A stretch of DNA of 64,000 nucleotides from contig CALWKW010000007.1 in assembly GCA_944381365.1 (NCBI GenBank), forward strand, positions 1 to 64,000. Reading direction: 5' to 3'. The notes below the pieces were generated by a model. That model worked only from the letters and a program-made list of their open reading frames with translations. It was not told the DNA's origin and ran no database searches. Source of the DNA: an uncultured Christensenellaceae bacterium. GTDB taxonomy: Bacteria; Bacillota; Clostridia; Christensenellales; UBA3700. Shown in pieces: positions 42,513 through 51,885 of this stretch. Both the position numbers and the translations under genes were made by a program. Each line of letters opens with the position of its first letter. Position 1 is the first letter of the stretch.

Positions 42513-43856
42513 ATGGAAGAATGTAAGAAAATTTGGGGTATTTTATTACTCGGAATATCCAACAAAATATCTACCGTAAGCTATGATATGTGGTTCAAAA
42601 ATCTTGAACCTCTCACTATCGCTTACAACAAACTTATTATTGTCACCGACCTAAAATCGGCAAAACAGACTATCAACAAGAATTATCGCAACATTATCTT
42701 GGAAGAAATAAAAAATCTCAACAGCTATGTAGATGATTTTCTTATTATCACGCCTGACGAAATTCCCGTATATCAGAACAAGATAGAAGAAGATAAAAAA
42801 GAAGAAAAGACAGAAAGTACAAATACTTTCGATCCAAACTTCACTTTTGACAGATTCGTTGTCGGCTCGTCAAACCAGATTGCTTATGCCGCAGCAAAAG
42901 CCGTAGCAAATCAGCCCGGCACTTTGCACAACCCTTTGTTTATATACGGCGGCGTAGGTCTAGGAAAAACTCATATAATGCACGCAATAGGCAATGAAAT
43001 TCTCAAAAATAATAAAAAAGCCAAAATTATCTATTGCACTACCGAGCAATTCGTCAATGACTTTATCGACAGCATTCGTAATAATAAAGACAACGAGCAA
43101 AACAGAAAATTCAGAGAAAAATATCGCAATGTCGATGTTTTGATGCTTGACGATATTCAGTTTTTGGCAGGAAAGACAGGTACGCAGGAAGCATTGTTCC
43201 ATACTTTCAACGACCTGTATCAATTCAAAAAGCAAATAGTAATTTCTTCGGATAGACATCCTAGAGAACTTACTTTTTTGGAAGAAAGACTTCAGTCAAG
43301 ATTTTCTAGCGGTCTTACGGTAGACATATCTTTGCCTGATTTGGAGACAAGAATAGCCATACTTCAAAAGAAGGCTTTTTATAAGAATGTCAATCTTCCT
43401 ATAAATGTAGTATATTTTATCGCAGAAAAATTCGATAAAAACATAAGAGAACTCGAAGGAGCACTTCAAAAAGTGATATTCTATTGTCAGCTCAAAGGTC
43501 AACAGCCCGACAATATAGATATCATAAAAGAAGCACTCAAAGACGATATAGATGTATCTACTCATATTCTCTCTCTTGACAGTATAGTAGATGCTACATG
43601 CTCTTATTTCAATATCAAAAAACAAGAAGTAATCGGCAAGAAAAAATTAAAACAAATCGTGCAAGCAAGACAGATTGCAATTTATCTTATAAACGATATG
43701 CTGGGAGTTCCGCTTGCCACGATAGGAAGTTATTTCGGCGGAAGAGACCATACCACTATTATCTACGCAAGAGATAAAATCGAAGAAATGGTCAATACCG
43801 ACCCTCTTGTCGCAAATCAGATAAAAGATATAAAAAATATGATACAAAAGAAGTAA
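42513..43856 (+). CDS. dnaA: chromosomal replication initiator DnaA
   Basis: This 447-aa AAA+ protein binds DnaA boxes and melts the origin. Domain I (about 1-85) is followed by a short acidic linker, then the ATPase with Walker A GGVGLGKTH (146-154), Walker B LMLDDIQF and sensor motifs, and domain IV with the DnaA signature region GGRDHTTIIYA near 410-425. No Shine-Dalgarno site is seen; the -10 box is 6 nt from the ATG. The 178-bp gap to divergent recF holds both promoters. DnaA boxes lie after the gene, before dnaN. Confidence 0.97.
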   Translation: MEECKKIWGILLLGISNKISTVSYDMWFKNLEPLTIAYNKLIIVTDLKSAKQTINKNYRNIILEEIKNLNSYVDDFLIITPDEIPVYQNKIEEDKKEEKTESTNTFDPNFTFDRFVVGSSNQIAYAAAKAVANQPGTLHNPLFIYGGVGLGKTHIMHAIGNEILKNNKKAKIIYCTTEQFVNDFIDSIRNNKDNEQNRKFREKYRNVDVLMLDDIQFLAGKTGTQEALFHTFNDLYQFKKQIVISSDRHPRELTFLEERLQSRFSSGLTVDISLPDLETRIAILQKKAFYKNVNLPINVVYFIAEKFDKNIRELEGALQKVIFYCQLKGQQPDNIDIIKEALKDDIDVSTHILSLDSIVDATCSYFNIKKQEVIGKKKLKQIVQARQIAIYLINDMLGVPLATIGSYFGGRDHTTIIYARDKIEEMVNTDPLVANQIKDIKNMIQKK

Positions 43857-43933
43857 TTTGAGGTATTTTATGTCCATTGATTATTTTTAAAATTATAATT
43901 AAAAATAATAAAAATATCTTTTCTTCTATGTTT

Positions 43934-44034
43934 TGTGGATATTGTGGATAACTTGAAAAACTTATCAACATATTTATCAACAAAAATGTGTATTAATTTT
44001 TGCTATATGTGTCAATAATAATAGTTTATCAACA
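43934..44034. other. candidate oriC / DnaA-box cluster between dnaA and dnaN
   Basis: One perfect DnaA box TGTGGATAA (43943-43951), preceded by TGTGGATAT (43934-43942), and three one-mismatch boxes TTATCAACA at 43962-43970, 43974-43982 and 44026-44034. The 269-bp gap is very AT-rich and has no gene. A dnaA-dnaN spacer of this type is a common origin site in Firmicutes. Confidence 0.7.
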
Positions 44035-44125
44035 ATATACACATTGTTATTAAGGTATATTATTATCTAATCAATATAAATAAAAAAATATATTAATTGT
44101 GCTAAAAGCTAAAATGAGGTGATTT

Positions 44126-45232
44126 ATGAAATTTGTATGCAACGGAATGGATTTGTCAGATGCTTTGTCAAAGGTAATGAAAGCTTTGCCTTCAAAAAAG
44201 AGTATGCCTATACTCGAAGGTATAAAATTCAGTGCTTTTAAAGATACTCTGACAGTTATGGCTACCGACATAGATTTTGTGGTTGTGATGAAAATCAGAG
44301 CTGACATAATACTCGAAGGAGAAGTGCTCGTACCCGGCAGAACTATCTGCGAATATATAAGAAAAATCAGCAAGGAAAACATTATCGAATTTGATACCAC
44401 TATAGAAAAGGATAAGCTGTATATTTCTCACTGCGACAGCTTTATCTACCTTGCTACAATGAATCTCAACGAATATCCTTCTATCGAAGAGCAAAATTAC
44501 GATATGCAAGTTGCTATCAAGCAGAAGGACTTCAAAGACCTTGTAAACAAGACTATTTTTGCTACTTCTACCGAAGATGTAAGACAACAACTCAAAGGAT
44601 GTCTTATCTCCATAAACGGCAAAGAGATAAGAAGTGTAGGCCTTGACGGATACAGACTAGCTATCTGCAATAAGCAGCTCGATAAAGAATACAAGACAAA
44701 AGAAATTATAGTACCCGCAAAGAGCCTCAGCGAAATATCCAAGCTTTTTGAAGATGATGAAAATGAAGTTATTCTCAACATCAACGACAAAAAGATGTGT
44801 GTAGAGTTTGATAATACAAAAGTAATCACTTCTTTGATTGCAGGTCAATTCATAAGATATCAGTCCACTATCCCTACATCTTTCGAGACGGTAGTCACAA
44901 TAGACAGAGCAAGTCTTGAATACAGCATGGACAAGGTAGATGTAATAGCTCGTCAGGATAAAAACAACTATATCAAAATGGATGTAAAAGAAGGCAAAAT
45001 GACGATATATTGCAATACAAGTTATAGCAATATTAAGGAAGTAATAAATACCTTTACAAGCGGCAAAGATATCACCGTAAATCTCAATGCAAAATATCTC
45101 ACAGACTGCATCAAAAATAGTCAGGACGAATATGTGTCAATGAAATTTCTCAACAGCAATTCGCCTATCGTGATTACTCCTATTGAGAGTAATGAATATT
45201 TGTATCTTATTTTGCCTATCCGCAGTCGATAA
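44126..45232 (+). CDS. dnaN: DNA polymerase III beta sliding clamp
   Basis: This 368-aa protein forms the dimeric ring that tethers polymerase III. It shows three repeated clamp domains; the C-terminus ends LILPIRSR, close to the usual LPMRxx end. GAGGTG precedes the ATG. It follows dnaA across the DnaA-box region. Directly after the stop come repeat copy C and a terminator; the S4-domain gene yaaA and recF usually found next are absent. Confidence 0.96.
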   Translation: MKFVCNGMDLSDALSKVMKALPSKKSMPILEGIKFSAFKDTLTVMATDIDFVVVMKIRADIILEGEVLVPGRTICEYIRKISKENIIEFDTTIEKDKLYISHCDSFIYLATMNLNEYPSIEEQNYDMQVAIKQKDFKDLVNKTIFATSTEDVRQQLKGCLISINGKEIRSVGLDGYRLAICNKQLDKEYKTKEIIVPAKSLSEISKLFEDDENEVILNINDKKMCVEFDNTKVITSLIAGQFIRYQSTIPTSFETVVTIDRASLEYSMDKVDVIARQDKNNYIKMDVKEGKMTIYCNTSYSNIKEVINTFTSGKDITVNLNAKYLTDCIKNSQDEYVSMKFLNSNSPIVITPIESNEYLYLILPIRSR

Positions 45233-45360
45233 GTCGCCGTCGTATAACGGTACGCCTTTGCGAATTTTAGGAACGCCCCTCGCCGTCACATACATCTAGT
45301 ACGCTCAGGACTCGGGACAACCACTAGAAATTCACAAAATCGCATCATTCTCCAACGGCT
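45233..45360 (-). repeat. dispersed repeat, copy C (partial, reverse)
   Basis: Read on the minus strand it carries TTTCTAGTGGTTGTCCCGAG and the same tail as copy B, including GTATGTGAC. It begins immediately after the dnaN stop codon. The leading hairpin part of the repeat is missing. Confidence 0.75.
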
Positions 45361-45374
45361 CTAACAAGTTTAAT

Positions 45375-45407
45375 AAAAAGACCACTTCTAAAAGAGTGGT
45401 CTTTTTG
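45375..45407 (+). terminator. dnaN terminator
   Basis: AAAAAGACCACT (45375-45386) pairs perfectly with AGTGGTCTTTTT (45395-45406). Confidence 0.85.
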
Positions 45408-45440
45408 TTATTATAAAAATAATTAATTTGAAAAGAAATA

Positions 45441-45480
45441 AAAAAAACACTCTCTTAAAATAAAGAGTGTTTTTTTTATT
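45441..45480 (-). terminator. terminator of the parB unit
   Basis: Poly-A ACACTCT pairs with AGAGTGT and a T-run; on the minus strand it ends transcription after the small Sm-like gene. Confidence 0.8.
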
Positions 45481-45487
45481 GTATGTT

Positions 45488-45835
45488 TTAATCTATTACA
45501 AAGCCTTTTCTTTTGCCGTTTTTGTTTTTGGGATATTCTCTCAATCTTACGATAAAATCTGTATTTATCAGTTGATTGCCCTCATTGTTTTCTATCAACA
45601 CGGCATTTTCTTTTACTTCTTTGATAATTCCGTCCACTGAAGTGCCGTTTACCATATATATTATACAATCTTTGTCTATAAAGTTTTTCAACAACTCATT
45701 CATATTGGTCTTTATCCCCTTTTTTTTGCTGTTTTTTCTTTTTATAAGATACATCAATACATTTTTCTTTGACGAAAAAAATATCAAGAAAAAAAGTACC
45801 AAAAGAATTATCAGCGATAAATAAGAAATATTCAT
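45488..45835 (-). CDS. membrane-anchored Sm-like small protein (DUF6897-like)
   Basis: This 115-aa protein has an N-terminal TM helix (about 4-22), a Lys-rich stretch, and a C-terminal beta-rich domain (about 45-105) of Sm/Hfq-like appearance: DKDCIIYMVNGTSVDGIIKE, then AVLIEN and REYPKNKNGK at the end. The last motif is typical of a small family in Clostridia that I recall as DUF6897. It starts 13 bp after the parB stop, so it is co-transcribed with it. Function unknown. Confidence 0.75.
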   Translation of the reverse strand: MNISYLSLIILLVLFFLIFFSSKKNVLMYLIKRKNSKKKGIKTNMNELLKNFIDKDCIIYMVNGTSVDGIIKEVKENAVLIENNEGNQLINTDFIVRLREYPKNKNGKRKGFVID

Positions 45836-45848
45836 AACTATATTAATA

Positions 45849-46721
45849 TTATTTTATTTTTGCAAGAATTTCATAGATTCTGTCCAAATCTTCGGGAGTG
45901 TAATAATCTATATAAATTCTACCCTTGTTGTTTGTGCCTACGGCATTTACCTTTGTACCAAATTTTTTCTGCATGATATTTGCAAGATCTTTCAATTCAA
46001 TAGGTATCTCGGGTATTTTTCTGTTTTTATTTTTAGGATTGAGATAATTTCTTACCATTATCTCGAGTTGTCTTACGCTGAGCTGTTTGTCACAGGCAGC
46101 GATAGCATAAGTGTTTTGGACTATATAGTCTTTGATTGAAGAAAGACATCTTGCATGACCTGCCGAAAGTCTTCCGTTTATGACCATATCGATTACGACA
46201 GGATTGAGATTCAAAAGTCTCAAAGAGTTTGTGATTACAGGACGGGATTTTCCGAGTCTGTCAGCAAGCTGCTCTTGAGTAAAACCGTATTCGTCTATCA
46301 AAGCCTTGTATGCCTGAGCTTCTTCGATAGGATTGAGGTCTTGTCTTTGAAGGTTTTCGATAAGAGCTATTTCTTTGCGTTGTTTTGAGCTGAGTTTTCT
46401 TATGATTACGGGTACGGTGGTGTTTCCAGCAAGTTTGCTTGCTCTGTATCTTCTCTCACCTGCTACTATCTCATAAGTATCGTCCCCGACAGGACATACG
46501 ATAATAGGCTGTATTACGCCGTAATTTTTGATAGAAGAAGCAAGTTCTTGCAAAAGATTCTCATCAAATTTTTTTCTCGGCTGATTGGGATTTGTGACAA
46601 TCTTGGACAAAGCCATGATTTCTACACCCTGATTGAGTTTGCCGTCTTTGTCATAAGTAGTAAGTTCGCTGTCTACATCCAGCATTTTTTCTATATTAGA
46701 GTTGTTACTTTCTTTTTTCAT
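45849..46721 (-). CDS. parB: chromosome-partitioning protein ParB (Spo0J-like)
   Basis: This 290-aa CTP-dependent DNA clamp loads at parS sites and recruits SMC. The N-terminal ParB/Srx domain has NPNQPRKKFD and the CTP motif GERRYRAS; the HTH is TQEQLADRLGKSRPVITNSLRLL-like near 150; the C-terminal dimerisation region follows. The ATG at 46721 is chosen because AGGAGG lies 6 nt upstream; longer readings lack one. The usual partner parA (soj) is not between rsmG and parB: that 183-bp gap is AT-rich and has no gene. parS-like sites are found at 56.6-58.5 kb. Confidence 0.93.
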   Translation of the reverse strand: MKKESNNSNIEKMLDVDSELTTYDKDGKLNQGVEIMALSKIVTNPNQPRKKFDENLLQELASSIKNYGVIQPIIVCPVGDDTYEIVAGERRYRASKLAGNTTVPVIIRKLSSKQRKEIALIENLQRQDLNPIEEAQAYKALIDEYGFTQEQLADRLGKSRPVITNSLRLLNLNPVVIDMVINGRLSAGHARCLSSIKDYIVQNTYAIAACDKQLSVRQLEIMVRNYLNPKNKNRKIPEIPIELKDLANIMQKKFGTKVNAVGTNNKGRIYIDYYTPEDLDRIYEILAKIK

Positions 46722-46904
46722 AAGTAACCTCCTAAAAGTTTGAACCGATTTAATTATATCTTGTATATTATCATACAATCTGATAAATATATATTATTTT
46801 ATCATTATTATAGTTTGATATAAAAAACAAACCATAAAGATAAACCAATATTATATTTTATTATATCAAATAAAAATATTATATGCAAGACAATATATGT
46901 CAAA

Positions 46905-47615
46905 TTATCCTATAATAGGCTGAAGACGGGGTTTATTGCCGCCTCTTGGATATTTTTTGGGGCAATCTCCCGATTTTTTTATAGTGATTATGTATCTTTT
47001 TTCTTCTCTAGACAATTCAAATTCATCAATGCTTTGTATTTTTGAATTGAGAATTGACAATATCTTTTTTGAATTTTCAAGTTCTTCAGAATAATTTATA
47101 CCCTTATAAGCTATAAAATATCCGCCCTTTTTTATGAGAGGAAGAGTATATTCAGAAAGTGTAGGCATGCTTGCCACAGCCCTTGCCACGCACGCATCGA
47201 ATGATTGAAAATTATCCTTTGCAAAGTCCTCTATACGGCTGTGAAAAGCCTTTACATTTTTAAGTCCCAATTCTTTTATAAGATACTCTATAAAAGTAAT
47301 TTTTTTGTTTACGCTGTCTATCAATACAAACTCTTTGTCAGAATTCAAAAGAGCAAGGGGAATGCTAGGAAAGCCTGCTCCGCAGCCTATATCGCAAATA
47401 GTCTTTATATCGAGCTTATTCAGGATATCGTTTGCCAGAATGCTGTCGATAAAGTGTTTTTTCTGCACTTCTTCTATATCCGTGATGCTTGTAAGATTGA
47501 ATTTTTGGTTCCACTCTACAAGCACTTCATAAAAACGCAAAAACTTATCCGACAATTCTTTGTCGGAAAAACCTTTTTCATTCAAAAATTTTTCAAGTAA
47601 TTCAAGTCTTTGCAT
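46905..47615 (-). CDS. rsmG: 16S rRNA (guanine(527)-N7)-methyltransferase
   Basis: This 236-aa Rossmann methyltransferase modifies G527 of 16S rRNA using S-adenosylmethionine. The SAM loop is CDIGCGAGFPSIPLAL, followed by LIDSVNKKITFI, and the late VARAVASMPTL block fits the family. It is 40 bp downstream of mnmG on the same strand. No ribosome site is visible; TTGATA and CATAAA hexamers lie just upstream, giving possible separate transcription. Confidence 0.94.
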   Translation of the reverse strand: MQRLELLEKFLNEKGFSDKELSDKFLRFYEVLVEWNQKFNLTSITDIEEVQKKHFIDSILANDILNKLDIKTICDIGCGAGFPSIPLALLNSDKEFVLIDSVNKKITFIEYLIKELGLKNVKAFHSRIEDFAKDNFQSFDACVARAVASMPTLSEYTLPLIKKGGYFIAYKGINYSEELENSKKILSILNSKIQSIDEFELSREEKRYIITIKKSGDCPKKYPRGGNKPRLQPIIG

Positions 47616-47655
47616 AGTTTTTATGTTTTTATTTTTTTATTATATCAATAGAAAA

Positions 47656-49524
47656 TTATAGTTTGTTTTTTGTCAGATATACTAAAAGCACCGTAATATC
47701 GGCAGGCGAAACGCCGCTTATTCTTGAGGCTTGTCCGAGATTTAGAGGTCTTATTTTGTCAAGTTTTTGCCTTGCTTCTATTCTCAGTCCTTTTATATCG
47801 TTGTAATTCAAATTAGAAGGCAAAATTTTTGCTTCGAGTTTGTTTATATCGTCTATTAAAATTTTTTGTTTTGTGAGATAGCCTTCGTATTTTATGGTAG
47901 TTGCCACTTCTTCAAAACATCTTCTGTCAAGGTCTTTGAGTTCGTCAAAATTTTGCATGAGCATATCAAAAGTTATGCCCGCTCTTTTGAGCATATCTTT
48001 GTATGAAAGACCGTTGTTTGGTACAGGCTCACCTATGCTTTCAAAAAACTCTCTGTATTCTTTGGGAGGAAGAGTTTTGTCCAAAAGCTTTGTTATTTCT
48101 TTTATGGTATTAATTTTTGAAAGATAATTATCCCATCTTTCATCGCTCACAAGTCCTGCTTCTCTTCCGATAGGAGTAAGTCTTTGGTCGGCATTTTCTT
48201 GTCTTAGAAGCAATCTGTGTTCTGCTCTTGCGGTCATCATTCTGTAAGGCTCGTTTGTGCCTTTTGTGACAAGATCGTCAATAAGCACGCCTATATAAGA
48301 ATTATCTCTCGAAAGAACCACAAAATCTTTGTTTTTGAGATACATTGAGGCGTTTATGCCTGCCATAATGCCTTGTGCCGCAGCTTCTTCGTATCCGCTG
48401 CTGCCATTGAGCTGTCCGGCAAGGAAAAGTCCATGAATGTGTTTTACCATAAGATATGGAGTAAGGCAAAGCGAATCTATGCAGTCATATTCTATCGCAT
48501 AAGCAAATCTCAATATCTTGACTTTTTCAAGACCTATTACCGTCTTGTACATTTCAAGCTGTACATCGAAAGGCAAAGAAGAAGACATACCCTGCACATA
48601 CATTTCGTTTGTGAGAGAGCTTTCCGGCTCGATAAAAATCTGATGTCTTTCTTTGTCGGCAAAACGCATAATCTTGTCTTCGATAGAAGGACAATATCTG
48701 GGGCCAATGCTGTGAATACTTCCGTTGTAAAGAGGCGAACGGTCAATATTCTGCATTATGATTTCTTTTGTTTTTTGAGTGGTGTATGTCAGATAACATA
48801 CTTCTTTGTTGGGTACAAAGCCCTTTGTCATAAATGAAAAAGGATAGATGTTTTCATCGCCTTTTTGCACTTGCATTACATCGAAATTTATAGAATTTTT
48901 ATCCACTCTCGCAGGAGTACCCGTCTTAAATCTTCTTGTGGGAATATCCAGATTTATGAGGCTGTCTGTGAGCTTTGTGGCTCTTGAAAATCCGTTTGGA
49001 CCTGTCTTTGTGACATTGTCTCCGATTATGATATGAGCATTGAGATATACGCCTGTCGCCACTACTATCGTATCACAGAAAAATTCTTGATTGAGTGTGG
49101 TCTTTATGCCCGTGACTTTGCCGTTTTTTACGATGATTTCTGCCACTTCTCCCTGCAAAATATCGAGGTTTGGCTCATCTTCAAGCACTCTTTTCATATA
49201 GTGATGATAAAGAGTTTTGTCTGCCTGACCTCTCAAGGATTGTACTGCCGCTCCCTTTCCCATATTGAGCATGCGGATTTGCAAAAGATTGTTGTCAGCA
49301 GATATGCCCATTTGTCCGCCGAGTGCGTCTATTTCTCTCACAAGATGACCTTTTGCTGTACCGCCTATTGCAGGATTGCAAGCCATAAATGCGATTGCAT
49401 CGAGCGATAATGTCACGACAAGAGTTTTGTGACCGAGTCGTGCCAAAGCAAGACATGCCTCTACTCCCGCATGTCCCGCACCGATTACTATTGCGTCATA
49501 ATTCTTTTGATAACTATCCAGCAT
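47656..49524 (-). CDS. mnmG: tRNA uridine-5-carboxymethylaminomethyl modification enzyme MnmG
   Basis: This 622-aa FAD enzyme works with MnmE to modify U34 in tRNAs. The N-terminal FAD-binding GAGHAGVEACLALARLG, CNPAIGG, GTPARVDK and the C-terminal RISGVSPADI are all present. GAGGT lies about 11 nt upstream of the ATG. It is divergent from mnmE across a 212-bp gap, whereas in most Firmicutes the two are co-directional. Confidence 0.96.
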   Translation of the reverse strand: MLDSYQKNYDAIVIGAGHAGVEACLALARLGHKTLVVTLSLDAIAFMACNPAIGGTAKGHLVREIDALGGQMGISADNNLLQIRMLNMGKGAAVQSLRGQADKTLYHHYMKRVLEDEPNLDILQGEVAEIIVKNGKVTGIKTTLNQEFFCDTIVVATGVYLNAHIIIGDNVTKTGPNGFSRATKLTDSLINLDIPTRRFKTGTPARVDKNSINFDVMQVQKGDENIYPFSFMTKGFVPNKEVCYLTYTTQKTKEIIMQNIDRSPLYNGSIHSIGPRYCPSIEDKIMRFADKERHQIFIEPESSLTNEMYVQGMSSSLPFDVQLEMYKTVIGLEKVKILRFAYAIEYDCIDSLCLTPYLMVKHIHGLFLAGQLNGSSGYEEAAAQGIMAGINASMYLKNKDFVVLSRDNSYIGVLIDDLVTKGTNEPYRMMTARAEHRLLLRQENADQRLTPIGREAGLVSDERWDNYLSKINTIKEITKLLDKTLPPKEYREFFESIGEPVPNNGLSYKDMLKRAGITFDMLMQNFDELKDLDRRCFEEVATTIKYEGYLTKQKILIDDINKLEAKILPSNLNYNDIKGLRIEARQKLDKIRPLNLGQASRISGVSPADITVLLVYLTKNKL

Positions 49525-49700
49525 TGGTATATTACGACCTCTTTATCTGCAAATATTTTGCTGATAATCTATTGATTTTTATCCCTAAATACCATATAAA
49601 TCCGATTTTATCTGTTGTATATAAATCAAAATCAAATTGATATTATTCTTTTATTGTATCAACAGCCATACACGATTATTATATCATACGCCACTATTAT

Positions 49701-49730
49701 TTGCAAATGCCTTAATGGCTATGATATAAT
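49701..49730 (+). promoter_or_regulatory. mnmE promoter, leaderless arrangement
   Basis: TTGCAA (49701-49706), 18-nt spacer, TATAAT (49725-49730), then TAAATT and the ATG at 49737. No ribosome site. Confidence 0.6.
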
Positions 49731-49736
49731 TAAATT

Positions 49737-51065
49737 ATGAATACGATAGCGACAATTTCTACTCCCGTAGGCAAGGGAGCTATAGCAATAGTAAGAATGA
49801 GTGGCGACAAGGCACTCGAGATTGCTTCATCAATTTTCAGCACAAAAAAACTTGACAGCTTTTTGAATGCCCAACCTAATTATATGTATTATGGCAATGT
49901 GGATTTGGGCACCTTCAAAGACAATATTCTTGCGGTATATTTCAAAGCTCCCAATTCTTATACGGGAGAAGATGTAGTAGAATTTCAATGTCACGGCGGC
50001 ATAAGACTTGTCAACGAACTTCTTTCTGTATGTCTTAAAAAAGGCTGTTCGATAGCCGATAAAGGCGAATTTACAAAGAGAGCTTTTTTGAATGGCAAAA
50101 TAGCTTTGAGCGATGCCGAAGGTATTGTCGATATGATAAACGGCGAAAGCATAGCATCTCTCAATGCAAGTTATAGACTCTCAAACGGCGATTTGGCAAA
50201 GACAATCGGCGATATCCAACAACAACTTCTCGATTGTATTGCAGAGCTTGAGGCAAGCCTCGATTATCCCGAAGAAATGGAAGAAGAATCCCGCTCGAAT
50301 TGTCAGTCTGTGTGCAGAAAACTTTTTGACGAGCTCAAAAAACTTCACGATACTTCGAAGTTGGGCGGCTACATAAAGCAAGGCATTAATGTAGCAATTA
50401 TAGGTCAGGCAAATGTAGGAAAATCCTCACTTCTCAATGCACTTTTGGGAAGACAAAGAGCTATCGTGACAGATATCGCAGGCACGACAAGAGACAGCCT
50501 AGAAGAAGTAATCGAAGTAAAAGGCATATTATTGAGACTTATCGATACCGCAGGTATAAGAGATACCAGCGATGTAGTCGAGGCAATAGGAGTAGAAAGA
50601 AGTATAGATGCGGCAAAAGGCAGCGATATTATACTATTTCTTACAGAGGTTGGAAGAGAGCTCAACGATTATGAAAAAGAGCTTATTTCCAAATTTGACA
50701 AAAACAAAAAAATACTTCTCGTCATCAACAAAAGCGATGTCAAAGAAGACAAAAGAGATGGTGTGCATATAAGTGCAAAACTCGGCATAGGTCTTGACGA
50801 ACTCAAAAATAAAATTATCGATACCTTTATCGACAAAAGCATCGATACAGGCGGAGATATTATCACAAATCAAAGACATGCTCAGGCAATCGACCGAGCA
50901 ATCGACAGCATACGAAACGCATATTATAATCTCGAAAATCTTCCCACAGAATGTATATTGATAGATTTAAGAGATGCTTACACCGCACTCGGAGAAATCA
51001 CGGGAACGACAGCTACAGAAGATATTGTGGATAGGATATTCAGTAAGTTTTGTCTTGGTAAATGA
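49737..51065 (+). CDS. mnmE: tRNA modification GTPase MnmE
   Basis: This 442-aa protein is the GTPase partner of MnmG. The N-terminal folate-binding domain (TPVGKGAIAIVRMSG) is followed by helices, an inserted G domain (GQANVGKSSLLNALLG, DIAGTTRD, DTAGIRD, NKSD) and the C-terminal FCLGK with the catalytic Cys. It is slightly shorter than the usual 450-460 aa. The -10 box ends 6 nt before the ATG and no ribosome site is seen. It is inverted relative to mnmG and is followed at once by repeat copy D. Confidence 0.96.
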   Translation: MNTIATISTPVGKGAIAIVRMSGDKALEIASSIFSTKKLDSFLNAQPNYMYYGNVDLGTFKDNILAVYFKAPNSYTGEDVVEFQCHGGIRLVNELLSVCLKKGCSIADKGEFTKRAFLNGKIALSDAEGIVDMINGESIASLNASYRLSNGDLAKTIGDIQQQLLDCIAELEASLDYPEEMEEESRSNCQSVCRKLFDELKKLHDTSKLGGYIKQGINVAIIGQANVGKSSLLNALLGRQRAIVTDIAGTTRDSLEEVIEVKGILLRLIDTAGIRDTSDVVEAIGVERSIDAAKGSDIILFLTEVGRELNDYEKELISKFDKNKKILLVINKSDVKEDKRDGVHISAKLGIGLDELKNKIIDTFIDKSIDTGGDIITNQRHAQAIDRAIDSIRNAYYNLENLPTECILIDLRDAYTALGEITGTTATEDIVDRIFSKFCLGK

Positions 51066-51352
51066 CGCCGCTGTATATCGGCGTGCCTTTGCGAATTTTT
51101 GCGAGAAGAATTGTTCGGTCATGTACATCTAGTACACTCCGCTCACAATCTCTCTTAAAATTCACAAAAACCCACCAATCTCCAACGGCTTTAAAGTTTG
51201 TAGTAGTCGGTCTTAAAAAGCAAAATCACTGCACTCTCTAAGGGCTCGGAAAATTATATAGAAGTCAGTATAAAAAAACTTGCATCTCTATGAATTTTCA
51301 CAAGTTTTGAATAATACCGACCAGTCAAATAGGTGTGGTACTATCTTAAAGA
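51064..51352 (-). repeat. dispersed repeat, copy D (reverse, diverged)
   Basis: Read on the minus strand it starts TAAGATAGTACC, includes GGTCGGTAT, and ends near CGCCGATATACAGCGGCGTC, matching both ends of copy B, but the middle has diverged. It overlaps the mnmE stop codon by 2 bp. It fills the space between mnmE and the NUDIX pseudogene. Confidence 0.7.
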
Positions 51353-51387
51353 AACAATGTTTTTACAACTATTCATTGGAGTTTAAA

Positions 51388-51859
51388 ATGCTTGAAAAGA
51401 CATTTGGCATAAACAAGCTGATGCTTTATAAAAAGAACGAACGGGTGCCTATGGAATAGGTTTTTCTTCAGAAAATAAAATACCTGTCGTAAAGACGCAT
51501 TTATATAATGGCGAGATAGGTTATTTTTTGTTTGGCGGCGGTATAGAAAAAGACGAAAGTCATATAGATTGCATAAAAAGAGAAACATTAGAAGAAGGTG
51601 GACTTTCGGTATTTCCAAAAGAATTGGTTTGCAAAGGCGATTATTATCATTTTATCAAAGAAATAAATACATTTTTCACGGCATTGGCTATTTTTATTAT
51701 ATGAAAATAGGAGATATTGTAGCTGAGCCGACAGAAGAAGACCATTATCTTGTTTGGCTGACTTTTTACAAAATCAAAGAAAAATTATATTTGCCTCATC
51801 AAATCTGGGCAGTCGAACAAGTATATAATTTTTATAAGAATATGAAAATTAAAAAATAA
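51388..51859 (+). pseudogene. frameshifted NUDIX hydrolase
   Basis: An ATG with GGAG upstream opens MLEKTFGINKLMLYKKNER, then the reading frame must shift near 51442 to continue GAYGIGFSSENK and the NUDIX box GGGIEKDESHIDCIKRETLEEGG (shown here as two parts: GGGIEKDESH and RETLEEGG). It must shift again near 51665 to continue FHGIGYFYYMKIGDIVAEP and end at 51859. All three pieces are coherent and in order, with two frame changes, so it looks like a decayed NTP pyrophosphohydrolase. A sequencing error is possible for one shift but less so for two. Confidence 0.8.
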
Positions 51860-51885
51860 AAAGAGGATATACTCCTCTTTTTTTA
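51858..51885 (+). terminator. terminator after the NUDIX pseudogene
   Basis: AAAAAGAGGA pairs with TCCTCTTTTT and continues in a T-run. Confidence 0.8.
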
